Shown here piece after piece: positions 14,497 to 24,717 of a stretch of DNA of 33,700 nt. Under the pieces are notes generated by a model, which saw only the letters and a list, made by a program, of their open reading frames with translations, was not told the DNA's origin and did not search any database. The translations under genes and the position numbers were made by a program. Position 1 is the stretch's first letter; every line of letters starts with the position of its first letter. The DNA is from Actinomycetota bacterium (GTDB lineage Bacteria > Actinomycetota > Acidimicrobiia > Acidimicrobiales > Ilumatobacteraceae): the NCBI GenBank assembly GCA_030685215.1, contig JAUXQB010000080.1, forward strand, positions 1-33,700, given 5' to 3'.

Positions 14497-16776
14497 TCAC
14501 CCGCGGGCTGCGGCCAGCAGCAACCTCCGCTCAGCAGCGCCGAGCACCCGACGGGCGGCATCGACGGCGTCGGGGGTGACCGACACCGAGTCGATGCCGA
14601 AGCGCACCAGGTGCTCGGCGAACGACGGACGGTTGGACGGAGCCTGGCCACACAACGAGGCGGTCAGGCCGTGCTCGTGGGAACGGCGGATGATCTGCTC
14701 GATCGCGTCGAGCACGGCCGCATCCGACTCGTCGAACAGTTCGCGGCAGATCTCGCTGTCGCGGTCGACGCCGAGCATCAGCTGGGTGAGGTCGTTCGAT
14801 CCGATCGACACGCCGTCGATACCGAGCTTCGCGTAGTCGGCGATGCGGTGGACGACCGACGGCACCTCTGCCATCACCCAGCGCTGCAGCCCGCGCTGGC
14901 CGCCCAGCTCGCTGCCGTCGATGAGGTCGAGGCAACGCTCCAGCTCCCACAGCGTGCGCACGAACGGGATCATCACCACGACGTTCGGGCACTCCTCGCG
15001 AACCCGCGCCAGCATGCGCAGCTCGAGCTCGAACAGCTCGGGCTCCTTCACGTACCGGAAGCAGCCGCGATAGCCGATCATCGGGTTGTTCTCGGTCGGC
15101 TCGAAGTCCGCCCCACCCTCCAGGCCGGCGAACTCGTTCGAGCGGAAGTCGATCGTGCGGTACACGACGGGCCGCGGCGCGAACGGCCGAGCGATCTGCA
15201 GCACCGAGTCGGCCATCGCGGAGACGAACGCTTCGCCGCCGTCGTCGGCGATGACGGCTCGCGGGTGCTTGCCGCGCAGCGCCTCGGTGAGCAGGAACTC
15301 GGCACGCAGGAGACCCACACCGTCGACCGGCATCGCAGCCACCTCCTCGGCGTGTTCGACCATCGCCAAGTTCACGTAGACACGCGTCGCCAGCGACTCG
15401 AGCGGAGCGTCGGCCGGGCCCACAGCGCGAGGCAGGGTGACGACTGCACCGATCGCGCCGGCCGGCGCTCCCTCGACGTGCAGCATGTCGCCGCGCACGA
15501 CCACGCCCTGCGAGCCGTCGACGGTGACGACGTCGCCGGTGCGGATCGCGGTGGTCGCAGTGCGGGTGGCGACCACGCAGGGGATGCCCATCTCACGACT
15601 CACGATGGCCGCGTGGCAGGTGATGCCGCCACCATCGGTGACCACCGCCGCCGCACGACGCAGCGCCGACAGCCAGTCGGGATTGGTCATCGGGGCGACC
15701 AGCACCTCGCCGTCGAGCAGCTGATCGCGTTCGGCAGGATCGAACAGCAGTCGCGCCCGACCGGTCGCTCGTCCGGGCGCGGCGCCGAGGCCGCGCACGA
15801 GCTCGCTGCCGGCCGGCTCGGCGAGCGTGGTGATCGGTCGCGACTGCACGACGAACACCGTGCCCTCGCTGTCGAGGCACCACTCCATGTCCTGCGGCGC
15901 GCCGTAGTGTGCCTCGGACTGCAGGCCGATGCGGGCGAGCGTGAGCACCTCGTCGTCGGTGAGCACCCGCCGTGCCGACTCCTCGGCCGACAGTTCGACA
16001 CGTTCGTCGTGACCGTCGGCGCCGCGCCTGATCAGGTGCGACTTGAGGCCGATCCTGGCCTGCAGGACGGCCAGCGGTTCGCGTCGGATGACATACGTGT
16101 CGGGCTCCACCTGGCCACCCACCACCACCTCGCCCTGGCCGAACGCGGCCTCCACCACGAGGTGCGAGCGATCCGAGGTGGCCGGGTCGACGGTGAACAG
16201 CACACCCGAACGGGTCGCCTCCACCATCTGTTGGACCACGACTGCAATCGCTGGCTCGGCTTCCACGTGCTGCGCGGCGCGATAGGTGAACGCACGATCG
16301 CCGAACCCCGACCGCCAGCACGCGACGATGCGGTCCACCAGCTCGCTGTCACCGACCACGTTGGTGAACGTCTCGTGCATCCCGGCGAACGATGTGTCGC
16401 CGGCATCCTCCGCGGTGGCGGACGAACGGACCGCCACGCTCAGCGCTGAACCACCGGTGGCGCGGCACAACTGGTCGTACGCCTCGAGCACGTCCGCCGT
16501 CACCTCCGGAGCCATGCCGGCCTTGTCGACCAGGTCGCGGCGACGGGACGCCTCGGCAGCGGCCGCTTCCGCACCGGCCTCGATGGACGGCGCACCGCCC
16601 ACCTCGGTACGCACTCCTGCGGCCTCCACCGATGCGAGGTACGCCTCAGCGGTGACCACGAACCCCGGGGGCACGGGAAGTCCGGCGCGTGTGAGCTCTC
16701 CGAGGTTGGCACCCTTTCCACCGACGCTGGGCGCGTCGCCCAGTCCGATGTCGCGGAACCACTTGATGAACGTCAT
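14497..16776 (-). CDS. ppsA: Phosphoenolpyruvate synthase
   Basis: A 759-residue enzyme (E. coli PpsA is 792) that converts pyruvate, ATP and water to PEP, AMP and phosphate. The N-terminal ATP-grasp part (about 5-320) begins with a K-W-F and GGKGANLGEL signature and has AVRSSATAEDAGDTSFAGMHET. The central phosphohistidine domain has GGGITCHAAIVSRE (catalytic His388). The C-terminal barrel binds pyruvate and has GSNDLTQLMLGVDRDS and ASLCGQAPS (catalytic Cys). An excellent AAGGAGG site lies within 15 bases of the ATG, and the start overlaps the acyl carrier protein stop by 4 bases. Being last in an operon with acetyl-CoA-forming enzymes is unusual. It would divert pyruvate to gluconeogenesis while the E1/E2 enzymes oxidise it. 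Confidence 0.93.
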   Translation of the reverse strand: MTFIKWFRDIGLGDAPSVGGKGANLGELTRAGLPVPPGFVVTAEAYLASVEAAGVRTEVGGAPSIEAGAEAAAAEASRRRDLVDKAGMAPEVTADVLEAYDQLCRATGGSALSVAVRSSATAEDAGDTSFAGMHETFTNVVGDSELVDRIVACWRSGFGDRAFTYRAAQHVEAEPAIAVVVQQMVEATRSGVLFTVDPATSDRSHLVVEAAFGQGEVVVGGQVEPDTYVIRREPLAVLQARIGLKSHLIRRGADGHDERVELSAEESARRVLTDDEVLTLARIGLQSEAHYGAPQDMEWCLDSEGTVFVVQSRPITTLAEPAGSELVRGLGAAPGRATGRARLLFDPAERDQLLDGEVLVAPMTNPDWLSALRRAAAVVTDGGGITCHAAIVSREMGIPCVVATRTATTAIRTGDVVTVDGSQGVVVRGDMLHVEGAPAGAIGAVVTLPRAVGPADAPLESLATRVYVNLAMVEHAEEVAAMPVDGVGLLRAEFLLTEALRGKHPRAVIADDGGEAFVSAMADSVLQIARPFAPRPVVYRTIDFRSNEFAGLEGGADFEPTENNPMIGYRGCFRYVKEPELFELELRMLARVREECPNVVVMIPFVRTLWELERCLDLIDGSELGGQRGLQRWVMAEVPSVVHRIADYAKLGIDGVSIGSNDLTQLMLGVDRDSEICRELFDESDAAVLDAIEQIIRRSHEHGLTASLCGQAPSNRPSFAEHLVRFGIDSVSVTPDAVDAARRVLGAAERRLLLAAARG

Positions 16777-17048
16777 GGCGCAACCTCCTTGTCGTGGTCG
16801 GGGCCGCGCTCCAGCCGTCGAGCGAGGTACTCCTGCAGTTGACGGAGCGTGCGCAACCCGGGAAGGTCTCGTTCCGGGATCTCCACGCCCGACGCGATGC
16901 TGATCGCCGTCGCCAGGTTGAGGAGGTCCATCGAGTCGAGACCGAGATCATCGTGCAGATCGGCGTCGAGATCGCCGGGGTCGACGTCGGGCGCGATGCG
17001 TGACACGGCATCCGCGACGAGCTGTCGAACGGAGGGTGCGTCGGTCAT
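16773..17048 (-). CDS. Acyl carrier protein
   Basis: A 91-residue acidic four-helix carrier. LGLDSMDLLNL holds Ser39, the phosphopantetheine attachment site, preceded by the acidic DADLHDD stretch, with IPERDLPGLRT and LQEYL in helices III and IV. The start at 17048 has a strong GGAGG ribosome site; a longer frame to 17183 lies antisense of nothing useful and overlaps the E2 gene. It overlaps E2 upstream and ppsA downstream by 4 bases each. No ketoacyl synthase, acyltransferase or ligase dedicated to a carrier is visible nearby, so its acyl load is unknown. The E2 transferase or the acetate-CoA ligase could load it. Confidence 0.9.
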   Translation of the reverse strand: MTDAPSVRQLVADAVSRIAPDVDPGDLDADLHDDLGLDSMDLLNLATAISIASGVEIPERDLPGLRTLRQLQEYLARRLERGPDHDKEVAP

Positions 17049-18337
17049 GGGAGAGCCTCCTGCAGGTGGCGCCGCAGCGCGATCAGGTACATCGAGCCGA
17101 CTCGGCCGTCGACGGCACGGTGGTCGGCGGCGAGCGTGGCGTGCACGACGGAACGAACGGCGAGCGTGTCGTCCACCGCCCACGGTTCACGATGCACTGC
17201 ACCCAGCCCGAGGATCGCAACCTGTGGCGGATGGATGATGGGCGACACCTCATCCACCTCGTTCTCACCGAGCTGGGTGACGGTAAAGGTCGCCGACTCG
17301 ATGTCGGACGCACGCAGCCGGCCCGTTCGCGTTCGCGTCACCAGGTCGCGCAGCTCGGCCATGACCTCGGCGAGCGACTTCTGATCGGCGTTGCGGATCA
17401 CCGGCGCCATCAACCCACCCTTGCGCAGCGCGACGACGATGCCGAGGTTCACCTCCGGGGCCGGCTCGAACTCGTCGTGCCGCCACCATCCGTTCACGCC
17501 GTGGACGTCGGCGGCGGCCTGGGCTGCGGCCCGCAACATGACGGCTGCCGGCAGGATGCGCTCGGCGACCGTGCGCTGCTCGTTCAGTGTCGCCAGCTGC
17601 GCCAGCAGCCCACTCAGCTCGATCCGCGTCGCGACCCGGAAGTGAGGGATCTCCTGCCACGACCTGGTCATCTGGCGGGCGATGGCCAGCCGCATGCTGT
17701 CGCCCTCGGCGGGAGTCGAGCGTGACGGAGGTGGCGCGGCGGGAGGGCGCTCCGCAGCGGCCAGCACCTGATCACCGGTGATGCAGCCGGTTGGCGCGAG
17801 CTGGTCGAGGTTCACGCCGTGGCGAGCGGCCAACCGCCGGGCGCGAGGCGTGACGCGCGGCGCGCGAGCGGCACGTTCGATGTCGTCGCGCGTGACACGG
17901 CCGCCCGGGCCAGTGCCGTGGAGGCGGGCGATGTCGACGTGGAGCCGTTCCGCGAGGTGCCGGAGCACGGGCGAGTGGAGGTCGGGATGCGCCGGCGCGG
18001 TGGGAGCCCTCTCGGCGGCCGCTTCGGTGGGAACGGGTGCGAGGAGAGGCTTCGACGGCTCGCCGGACGGCGCTGCGACACCGCCGGTGGCGATGGTGGC
18101 GAGCACGGTGCCGACCGGGACACGCACGCCTTCGGGCACGGTCAGCTCGGTGATCGTGCCGTCCGTGAACACCTCCACGTCGAGATCGCTCTTGTCGGTC
18201 TGCACGATCGCGACGATGTCGCCGCGGTGCACCGTGTCCCCCGGTCGGACGTGCCACTCCACGACGGTGCCGGCATCCATGTCGGCACCGAGCGACGGCA
18301 TCCGGAACTCGACCGTGGAGCGGGAAGCGTCAGGCAT
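17045..18337 (-). CDS. pdhC: Lipoyl-dependent E2 acyltransferase of a 2-oxo acid dehydrogenase complex
   Basis: A 430-residue E2 with one lipoyl domain (about 8-85, TDKSDLDVE with Lys49 as lipoylation site), an Ala/Pro-rich linker, two peripheral-subunit-binding domains in tandem (about 121-156 and 161-195), a second linker, and the catalytic acyltransferase domain (about 210-430) ending in DHRAVDG (His406, Asp410). It passes the acyl group from lipoamide to CoA. Two tandem subunit-binding domains are less usual than one in bacterial E2 and may allow E1 and E3 to bind together. It overlaps the E1-beta gene by 8 bases and the acyl carrier protein by 4. The neighbouring E1 suggests pyruvate, but acetoin or another 2-oxo acid is possible. 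Confidence 0.9.
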   Translation of the reverse strand: MPDASRSTVEFRMPSLGADMDAGTVVEWHVRPGDTVHRGDIVAIVQTDKSDLDVEVFTDGTITELTVPEGVRVPVGTVLATIATGGVAAPSGEPSKPLLAPVPTEAAAERAPTAPAHPDLHSPVLRHLAERLHVDIARLHGTGPGGRVTRDDIERAARAPRVTPRARRLAARHGVNLDQLAPTGCITGDQVLAAAERPPAAPPPSRSTPAEGDSMRLAIARQMTRSWQEIPHFRVATRIELSGLLAQLATLNEQRTVAERILPAAVMLRAAAQAAADVHGVNGWWRHDEFEPAPEVNLGIVVALRKGGLMAPVIRNADQKSLAEVMAELRDLVTRTRTGRLRASDIESATFTVTQLGENEVDEVSPIIHPPQVAILGLGAVHREPWAVDDTLAVRSVVHATLAADHRAVDGRVGSMYLIALRRHLQEALP

Positions 18338-19307
18338 CTTCGGCCATCGCTTCGCGGGCCGCAGCGACGATCGACGAGGTGCTCGGCAACGCTGCTTCCT
18401 CGAGGTGCTTCGCGTACGGCATCGGGACTTCGGCGCTGCACACGCGACCGACCGGCGCGTCGAGCTCGTAGAACGCTCCTTCGGTGATGCGCGCGCTCAG
18501 TTCGGCGCTGATGCTGCCCGAACGCCAGCCTTCGTCGACGATGACGGCCCGGTGGGTGCGACGAACGCTGGCCATGTACGTGGCGTCGTCGAGCGGGCGC
18601 AGGCTGCGGAGGTCGATCACGTCGGCCTCGATGCCCTCGGCGGCGAGCAGTTCGGCCGCCTGCACCGTCTTGGCGAGCGAGCCGCCGTAGGTGATGAGGG
18701 TGATGTCCTTACCGGCACGGCGAACGACGGCCTTGTCGATCGGCGGGCTCGGTCCGTCACTCAGCTCGCCCTCGGCGTTGTACAGCAGCGCGTGCTCGAA
18801 GATCAGCACAGGGTCGGGATCGTCGAGCGCTGGTTGCAGCATGTGCCGGAAGTCGTCGACGGTCGCAGGGACGAGCACCTTGATGCCCGGGATGTGCGCG
18901 TACCAGCCTTCCAGGCTGTGCGAGTGCTGAGCGGCGAGTTGCCGACCGCCACCGGTGGTCATCCTGATCACCAGCGGCACGCCGATCTGGCCCCCGGACA
19001 TGTGCCGCAGCGTGGCGGCGTTGTTGAGGATCTGGTCGAGTGCCAGCAGGCTGAAGTTGACGGTCATGATCTCGACGATCGGTCGCATGCCGGCCATCGC
19101 GGCACCCACCCCGGCACCCACGAACGCCGACTCCGACAGTGGGGTGTCGCGGATGCGATCCGGCCCGAACTCGGCCAGGAGCCCCTTCGACACGGCGAAA
19201 CACCCTCCGTAGGCGCCGATGTCCTCGCCCATCATGAACACTCGATCGTCGGCGATGAGCGCCTGACGGATCGCTTCCCGCATGGCGTCGCGACATGTGA
19301 TGCTCAT
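18330..19307 (-). CDS. pdhB: 2-oxo acid (pyruvate) dehydrogenase E1 component, beta subunit
   Basis: A 325-residue transketolase-like E1-beta of normal length. It has [18 protein letters not shown] (Glu28 region that activates thiamine diphosphate), [20 protein letters not shown], and the C-terminal domain with DLRSLRPLD and VDEGW. It forms the alpha2-beta2 E1 with the preceding gene. Its ATG overlaps the E1-alpha stop by 4 bases, with AGGAGGTGAGG just before it, and its 3' end overlaps the E2 gene by 8 bases. The longer frame reaching 20339 is simply an antiphase read of E1-alpha. Confidence 0.93.
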   Translation of the reverse strand: MSITCRDAMREAIRQALIADDRVFMMGEDIGAYGGCFAVSKGLLAEFGPDRIRDTPLSESAFVGAGVGAAMAGMRPIVEIMTVNFSLLALDQILNNAATLRHMSGGQIGVPLVIRMTTGGGRQLAAQHSHSLEGWYAHIPGIKVLVPATVDDFRHMLQPALDDPDPVLIFEHALLYNAEGELSDGPSPPIDKAVVRRAGKDITLITYGGSLAKTVQAAELLAAEGIEADVIDLRSLRPLDDATYMASVRRTHRAVIVDEGWRSGSISAELSARITEGAFYELDAPVGRVCSAEVPMPYAKHLEEAALPSTSSIVAAAREAMAEDA

Positions 19308-20268
19308 GACCTCACCTCCTCTGCAGCATCGGCGTAAACGTGACGGGTGAGCTGCTCCACGGGCTCGTCGGTGCCGTTCTCGGCAGCGAGCACCGCGGCC
19401 TCCACCTCGCGCTGCACGTCGTCCTGGAGTGCAGACAGGCCTGCGTCGTCGAGCAGGCCGTCGACGCGCAACCGGCCCACCTCGAGGTCGATCGGATCGC
19501 GGTGCTTCCACTCGGCGACCTCGTCCTTCGAGCGGTACAGCTCGGGGTCGTACATCGAGTGGGCACGGAACCGATACGTGCGCATCTCCACGAACACCGG
19601 GCCGCTGCCGTCGCGAACCGTCGTCACCGCACGGCGCATGGCATCGTGCACGGCTCGGACGTCCATGCCGTCGGCAGACCACGCGGCGAGCCCGTAGGCG
19701 GCGGCCTTGAGAACGAGATCCGTGTTGGCTTCGGTGCGGGTCAGGGCCGAACCCATCGCGTAGAGGTTGTTCTCGCAGCAGAACACGACCGGCAGGTGCC
19801 ACAGCGTGGCGAGGTTCACCGACTCGTGGAACTCGCCCTCCGCCATCGCGCCTTCTCCGAACAGGCAGACGGTCGTGCGTTGCACACCGCGAAGATGATC
19901 GGCGAGCGCGAGACCGACAGCCACCGGCAGTCCGCCACCGACGATCGCATTGCCGCCGAAGAACCGGTGCTGCACGTCGAACAGGTGCATCGAGCCGCCA
20001 CGGCCACCACTGCAGCCTTCCGACCGGCCGAACATCTCGGCCATCACCGCATCGGCCCCGACACCGCGGACGAGGGCGTGTCCGTGCTCGCGGTACGTGG
20101 AGACCACGTTGTCGTCGGGCTCGAGTGCGGCGCTCACACCGACCGCGACTGCCTCCTCCCCGATGCAGAGGTGCAGGAACCCGCGGATCTTCGACTCGCC
20201 GTACAGCTGGGCGGCGCGTTCTTCGAACCGGCGGATCAACAACATCGTTCGCAACATGGCGAGGTCGC

Positions 20269-20272
<4 letters not shown>
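19304..20272 (-). CDS. pdhA: 2-oxo acid (pyruvate) dehydrogenase E1 component, alpha subunit
   Basis: A 322-residue thiamine-diphosphate E1-alpha. The N-terminal [38 protein letters not shown] and [10 protein letters not shown] segments are typical of pyruvate dehydrogenase and acetoin dehydrogenase E1. The ThDP-Mg motif reads [17 protein letters not shown]...CENN (139-169), with Glu140 where most members have Asp. A phosphorylation-loop-like [15 protein letters not shown] segment lies near 250-265. The start overlaps the acsA stop by 4 bases. No lipoamide dehydrogenase (E3) is present in the window, so the complex must use an E3 encoded elsewhere. Substrate assignment to pyruvate is by family resemblance. 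Confidence 0.9.
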
Positions 20273-22008
<1,736 letters not shown>

Positions 22009-22096
22009 CTCACACCTCTCACCCCGATCGTCCGCCCGGCATCGTCGGCGATCCAGTGCCCAAGGTCCCGGGATGCAGCGCGTGCCCTCGCAACCT

Positions 22097-22125
22097 TTGA
22101 GCGACGCTGTTCGCTCGCGTACCAT
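22097..22125 (+). promoter_or_regulatory. Promoter with embedded inverted repeat for the cNMP-binding gene
   Basis: TTGAGC (22097-22102) and TACCAT (22120-22125) are 17 bases apart, and the -10 box is followed by 6 bases and the ATG at 22132. Between them lies a perfect inverted repeat, GAGCGA-N6-TCGCTC (22099-22116), that covers the -35 and spacer. A protein bound there would block this promoter and could also act on the divergent acsA operon. The arm and spacer geometry is like that of Crp-family sites. Confidence 0.55.
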
Positions 22126-22131
22126 CGCCGG

Positions 22132-22614
22132 ATGGCAGACATGCTCGCGGCCACCGCCGGCCATCCAGATGTGATGTTCGACACCGGCGATGTCGTGATG
22201 ACCGAGGGCGGTTTCGACGGCGCGATCTGGGTGCTCGTCTCCGGTGCGCTCAACGTTCGCAAGGGCGACGTCACGGTCAATGTCGTCACACAACCGGGCG
22301 CGATGCTCGGTGAGGTCTCCGTGCTGCTCGGCATCGGGCACAGCGCCACGGTCGAGGCGACAGAGCCGAGTGTGTTGCGTCGCATCGCCGACGGCGACGC
22401 GCTGCTCTCACGCGAGCCCGATGCGATCCGTGAGGTCGCGGTCGGGCTCGCTCAGCGGCTCAACTTCCTCACGACCTACTTGGCCGACCTCACCCACCAG
22501 TACGGCGATGCTCCCGGGTTGACGATGGTGGCCACCGTGCTGCGTCAGCTCGAGCAGCGATCCGGCACCGCCGCCTCTCCCGGGTCGTCGCGAGATCCCG
22601 ACCCCGAGTACTGA
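22132..22614 (+). CDS. Stand-alone cyclic-nucleotide-binding-domain protein
   Basis: A 160-residue protein made almost entirely of one cNMP-binding beta-barrel (about 13-105: DTGDVVMTEG, IWVLVSGALNVRKG, GAMLGEVSVLLGIGHSATVEA) plus a helical tail and a Pro/Ser-rich, probably disordered end. The phosphate-binding cassette has Glu61, but the Arg that grips the phosphate is His70, so cyclic nucleotide binding may be lost or altered. There is no DNA-binding domain. It is divergent from the acsA-to-ppsA operon, and the shared 123-bp region suggests related function. It might bind one of the operon's enzymes, or be a decoy or dimer partner for the Crp-like protein; neither is shown. Confidence 0.82.
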   Translation: MADMLAATAGHPDVMFDTGDVVMTEGGFDGAIWVLVSGALNVRKGDVTVNVVTQPGAMLGEVSVLLGIGHSATVEATEPSVLRRIADGDALLSREPDAIREVAVGLAQRLNFLTTYLADLTHQYGDAPGLTMVATVLRQLEQRSGTAASPGSSRDPDPEY

Positions 22615-22624
22615 TCGACAGCGG

Positions 22625-23374
22625 TCAGAAGACGGTGCGCAACGGCGGCACCAGATCGCCGAGGTCGACCGATTCCGACCCCATCATCGACGACCAAGTG
22701 GCCGTGCCCGCGGCGAGGTCGAGCTCGATGTGCGCCGGCACCGGGCCGATCTGTCTGCCGGCATTGAAGACCCAGGTCGCGCCGATGCGATCGACCCACG
22801 AGCCGTCGGGCTTGAACGGCGGCTCGTGCACGTGGCCGGTGAGGACGAGGTCGGGCTGGTGCTCGTCGATCCAGCCGGCGAGGTCGGCGTCGCCGTAGTG
22901 ACGCCGACCTGTCCAGCACGTGGGTGATCCCAGCGGCGGCCAGTGGTAGATCCACACCCATCGCCGCGGGCGTCGTGCGGCATCGGCGGCGAGTTGCGCC
23001 TCGACCAGTGCGCGCCCGGCGGGACCGTCCCACCAGGGGCAGATGGTGATCAACGTGTCGTCGACGAGGATCGAACCCCAGTCGGTGGAGATGCCTTCGC
23101 GGCGCGCTTCGGCCAGCCACAGCGCTGCACGTTCGTCGTTGTCGTCGGGCCCGGTGAGGTCGTGGTTCCCCGAGCTGACTGCAACCATCGTCGACTCCTG
23201 GATGAGCGCGAGGTAACGGAGCACAACCACGATCTGCGCGTCGAGCGAGACACTCGAGCTGATGTCGAGGTGATCGCCGGCCAACACCACCAGGTCGAAG
23301 TCGGCCGCGGACTCGACGACCCAGTCGAACTGCCGCAGCGAGTAGTGAAGGTCGGACACGAGGAGTATGCGCAA
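22625..23374 (-). CDS. Calcineurin-like metallophosphoesterase
   Basis: A 249-residue enzyme with the dinuclear-metal motifs in order: SDLH (Asp8, His10), LAGDHLD, SGNHDL, an IYHWPP strand and GHVHEPP. A TTG start at 23374 is used because the first beta strand (RILLVSDLH) begins right there and no ATG or GTG is available in frame nearby. The longer frame runs antiphase through the methyltransferase gene. Members hydrolyse phosphomono- or diesters, including cyclic nucleotides in some subgroups. The gap to the upstream methyltransferase is 35 bp on the same strand, so co-transcription is likely. It converges on the cNMP-binding gene 10 bp away. Confidence 0.85.
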   Translation of the reverse strand: MRILLVSDLHYSLRQFDWVVESAADFDLVVLAGDHLDISSSVSLDAQIVVVLRYLALIQESTMVAVSSGNHDLTGPDDNDERAALWLAEARREGISTDWGSILVDDTLITICPWWDGPAGRALVEAQLAADAARRPRRWVWIYHWPPLGSPTCWTGRRHYGDADLAGWIDEHQPDLVLTGHVHEPPFKPDGSWVDRIGATWVFNAGRQIGPVPAHIELDLAAGTATWSSMMGSESVDLGDLVPPLRTVF

Positions 23375-23409
23375 GGAGGCCGCCGCTCGAAGGAGAAGTT
23401 CGAGCGAGC

Positions 23410-24060
23410 CTACAACGCGCCCGACGCTCGGCTGCGTGGAGGTCGAGCTCGGGTCCGCTGGAGCACCACATGGGTGAACGCCTGTGCGGCACCCCACGGG
23501 GTGTGGTGGTCGCGCTCGAACGCCTCGACCATTTCGAACGCACCCGCAAACAGCGTTCGGAGCGACGTGAGGTCGTGGCGGGTGACGGGCAGCCCACTGC
23601 AATGTCGGGGACCGCGCTCGCTGAACGTGGCGAGGACGATGTATCCGCCGGGGCGAACCGCATCGGCGGCACGCGCTGCGTACGCCGCCTGGTCCTCGGC
23701 GGAGGTCAGGAAGTGCAGTGTCGCTCGGTCATGCCACACATCGATCGGACCGTCGAACCGCACATCGCGCACATCGGCGCACACCGACCGAACCCGATCG
23801 GCGGCGCCGACCAGCTGCTCGTTCAATCGGCCCAGCGCGGCGGGTGACACGTCGACGACGTCGAGTGAGGTGTAGCCGTACCGAATCAGGTCTGCCACCA
23901 ACGCGGACATGCCGACGCCGATGATGGCCACCCGGCTCGTGGGCGCCGACACTCGGCGCACCAGCTCACTTCAAAGCCCGGCGTCGGTCTGCTGCCAGCT
24001 CAGCTCGTCGGACGACTTCTCGGTCCACACCTGCTGCCAGTGATCTCGTTCCGTGCTCAC
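23410..24060 (-). pseudogene. Class I SAM-dependent methyltransferase interrupted by an in-frame TGA
   Basis: From a GTG at 24060 the frame reads 29 residues with the family-typical start ERDHWQQVW...SW, meets TGA at 23971-23973 (codon 30), then continues in the same frame for 186 sense codons with an intact methyltransferase core. That core has motif I VAIIGVGMS, DVVDVSPAAL, DVWHDRATLHFL and GGYIVLATFS. A TACTGT -10 box 7 bases before the GTG supports this start. From recall of the family, the stop sits where a Ser or similar residue is usual in the helix before motif I. No other damage is visible, so it could be a recent nonsense mutation, a sequence error, readthrough, or re-initiation at GTG 23961 giving a shortened protein. 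Confidence 0.7.
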
Positions 24061-24067
24061 GACTTCG

Positions 24068-24073
24068 ACAGTA
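24068..24073 (-). promoter_or_regulatory. -10 box of the methyltransferase gene (leaderless promoter)
   Basis: TACTGT on the minus strand is followed by 7 bases and the GTG at 24060. It supports transcription from that GTG, including the segment before the in-frame TGA. Confidence 0.45.
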
Positions 24074-24162
24074 CCGAGCGATCTCCGGGCACTTCCGAAA
24101 CAATCACGAAACTCCCGGCCACAGGTGCCTCGAACGCTCCGACTTCGATGAATGATGTGTCG

Positions 24163-24717
24163 ATGTCCCGCGTAGAGCTCCTCGATGCATCGACCGCGCC
24201 GCTGTCCGCGCAACAGTTCTTCTCCGGCGGCGACCCCGGGCCGATCGTCGCCGCACTGGCGACGGTGCCGGAGCTGCTGGTGCCGGCGTTGGGGTTCGTC
24301 GGGTCCGCCCTCGGTGCCGGGGCGATCGGCGTGCGGGCGAAGGAGCTTGCGATCCTGCGCACGTCTGCCCTCCAGGGTTGCACCTATTGCATCCACGCCC
24401 ACACCGCGGTGTCGCTCGACGTGGGTCTGTCGCCCGACGAAGTGCGAGCGCTGCGCGGAGAGTTGCCGCTGGAGGACGGCTTCCCGTCCGCGAGGGAACG
24501 CGCCCTCATCGGCTGGATCGACGCGCTGGCCGGCGCCACCGGACCCGTGCCGGACGACGTCTGGACGGAGGCTCGCGACCACTGGGCAGCACACGACCTG
24601 GTCGAGATCTCCGTCACCGTCGGCGCCACCATGTTCCTGAACCGCTTCGCAACCGGCTTCCAGCTCCCGACCGCGACGCACGTGCTGGAACGCCTGCAAG
24701 CGGAAGGAATGGCATGA
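24163..24717 (+). CDS. AhpD-like / carboxymuconolactone decarboxylase family protein
   Basis: A 184-residue all-helical protein. The AhpD-type active site is seen in GCTYCIHAHT (Cys-x-x-Cys followed by His, about residues 73-82), preceded by the conserved KELAILRTSAL helix. Such proteins act as thiol peroxidases or reductants; some act with radical SAM enzymes. The start at 24163 (MSRVELLDAS) fits the family; ATG 24148 is an alternative. The stop overlaps the radical SAM start by 4 bases (ATGA), so the two are translationally coupled and probably function together. Confidence 0.85.
   Translation: MSRVELLDASTAPLSAQQFFSGGDPGPIVAALATVPELLVPALGFVGSALGAGAIGVRAKELAILRTSALQGCTYCIHAHTAVSLDVGLSPDEVRALRGELPLEDGFPSARERALIGWIDALAGATGPVPDDVWTEARDHWAAHDLVEISVTVGATMFLNRFATGFQLPTATHVLERLQAEGMA

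Noticed and set aside
14611-16449. A 612-codon plus-strand frame
   Set aside because: It is antisense to PEP synthase, whose catalytic motifs are intact. The composition (Arg, His, Asp, Gln-rich) is typical of shadow frames in GC-rich DNA.
24061-24162. Longer start for the AhpD-like protein at 24040
   Set aside because: The extra residues overlap the divergent methyltransferase start and its -10 box and do not fit the family N-terminus.
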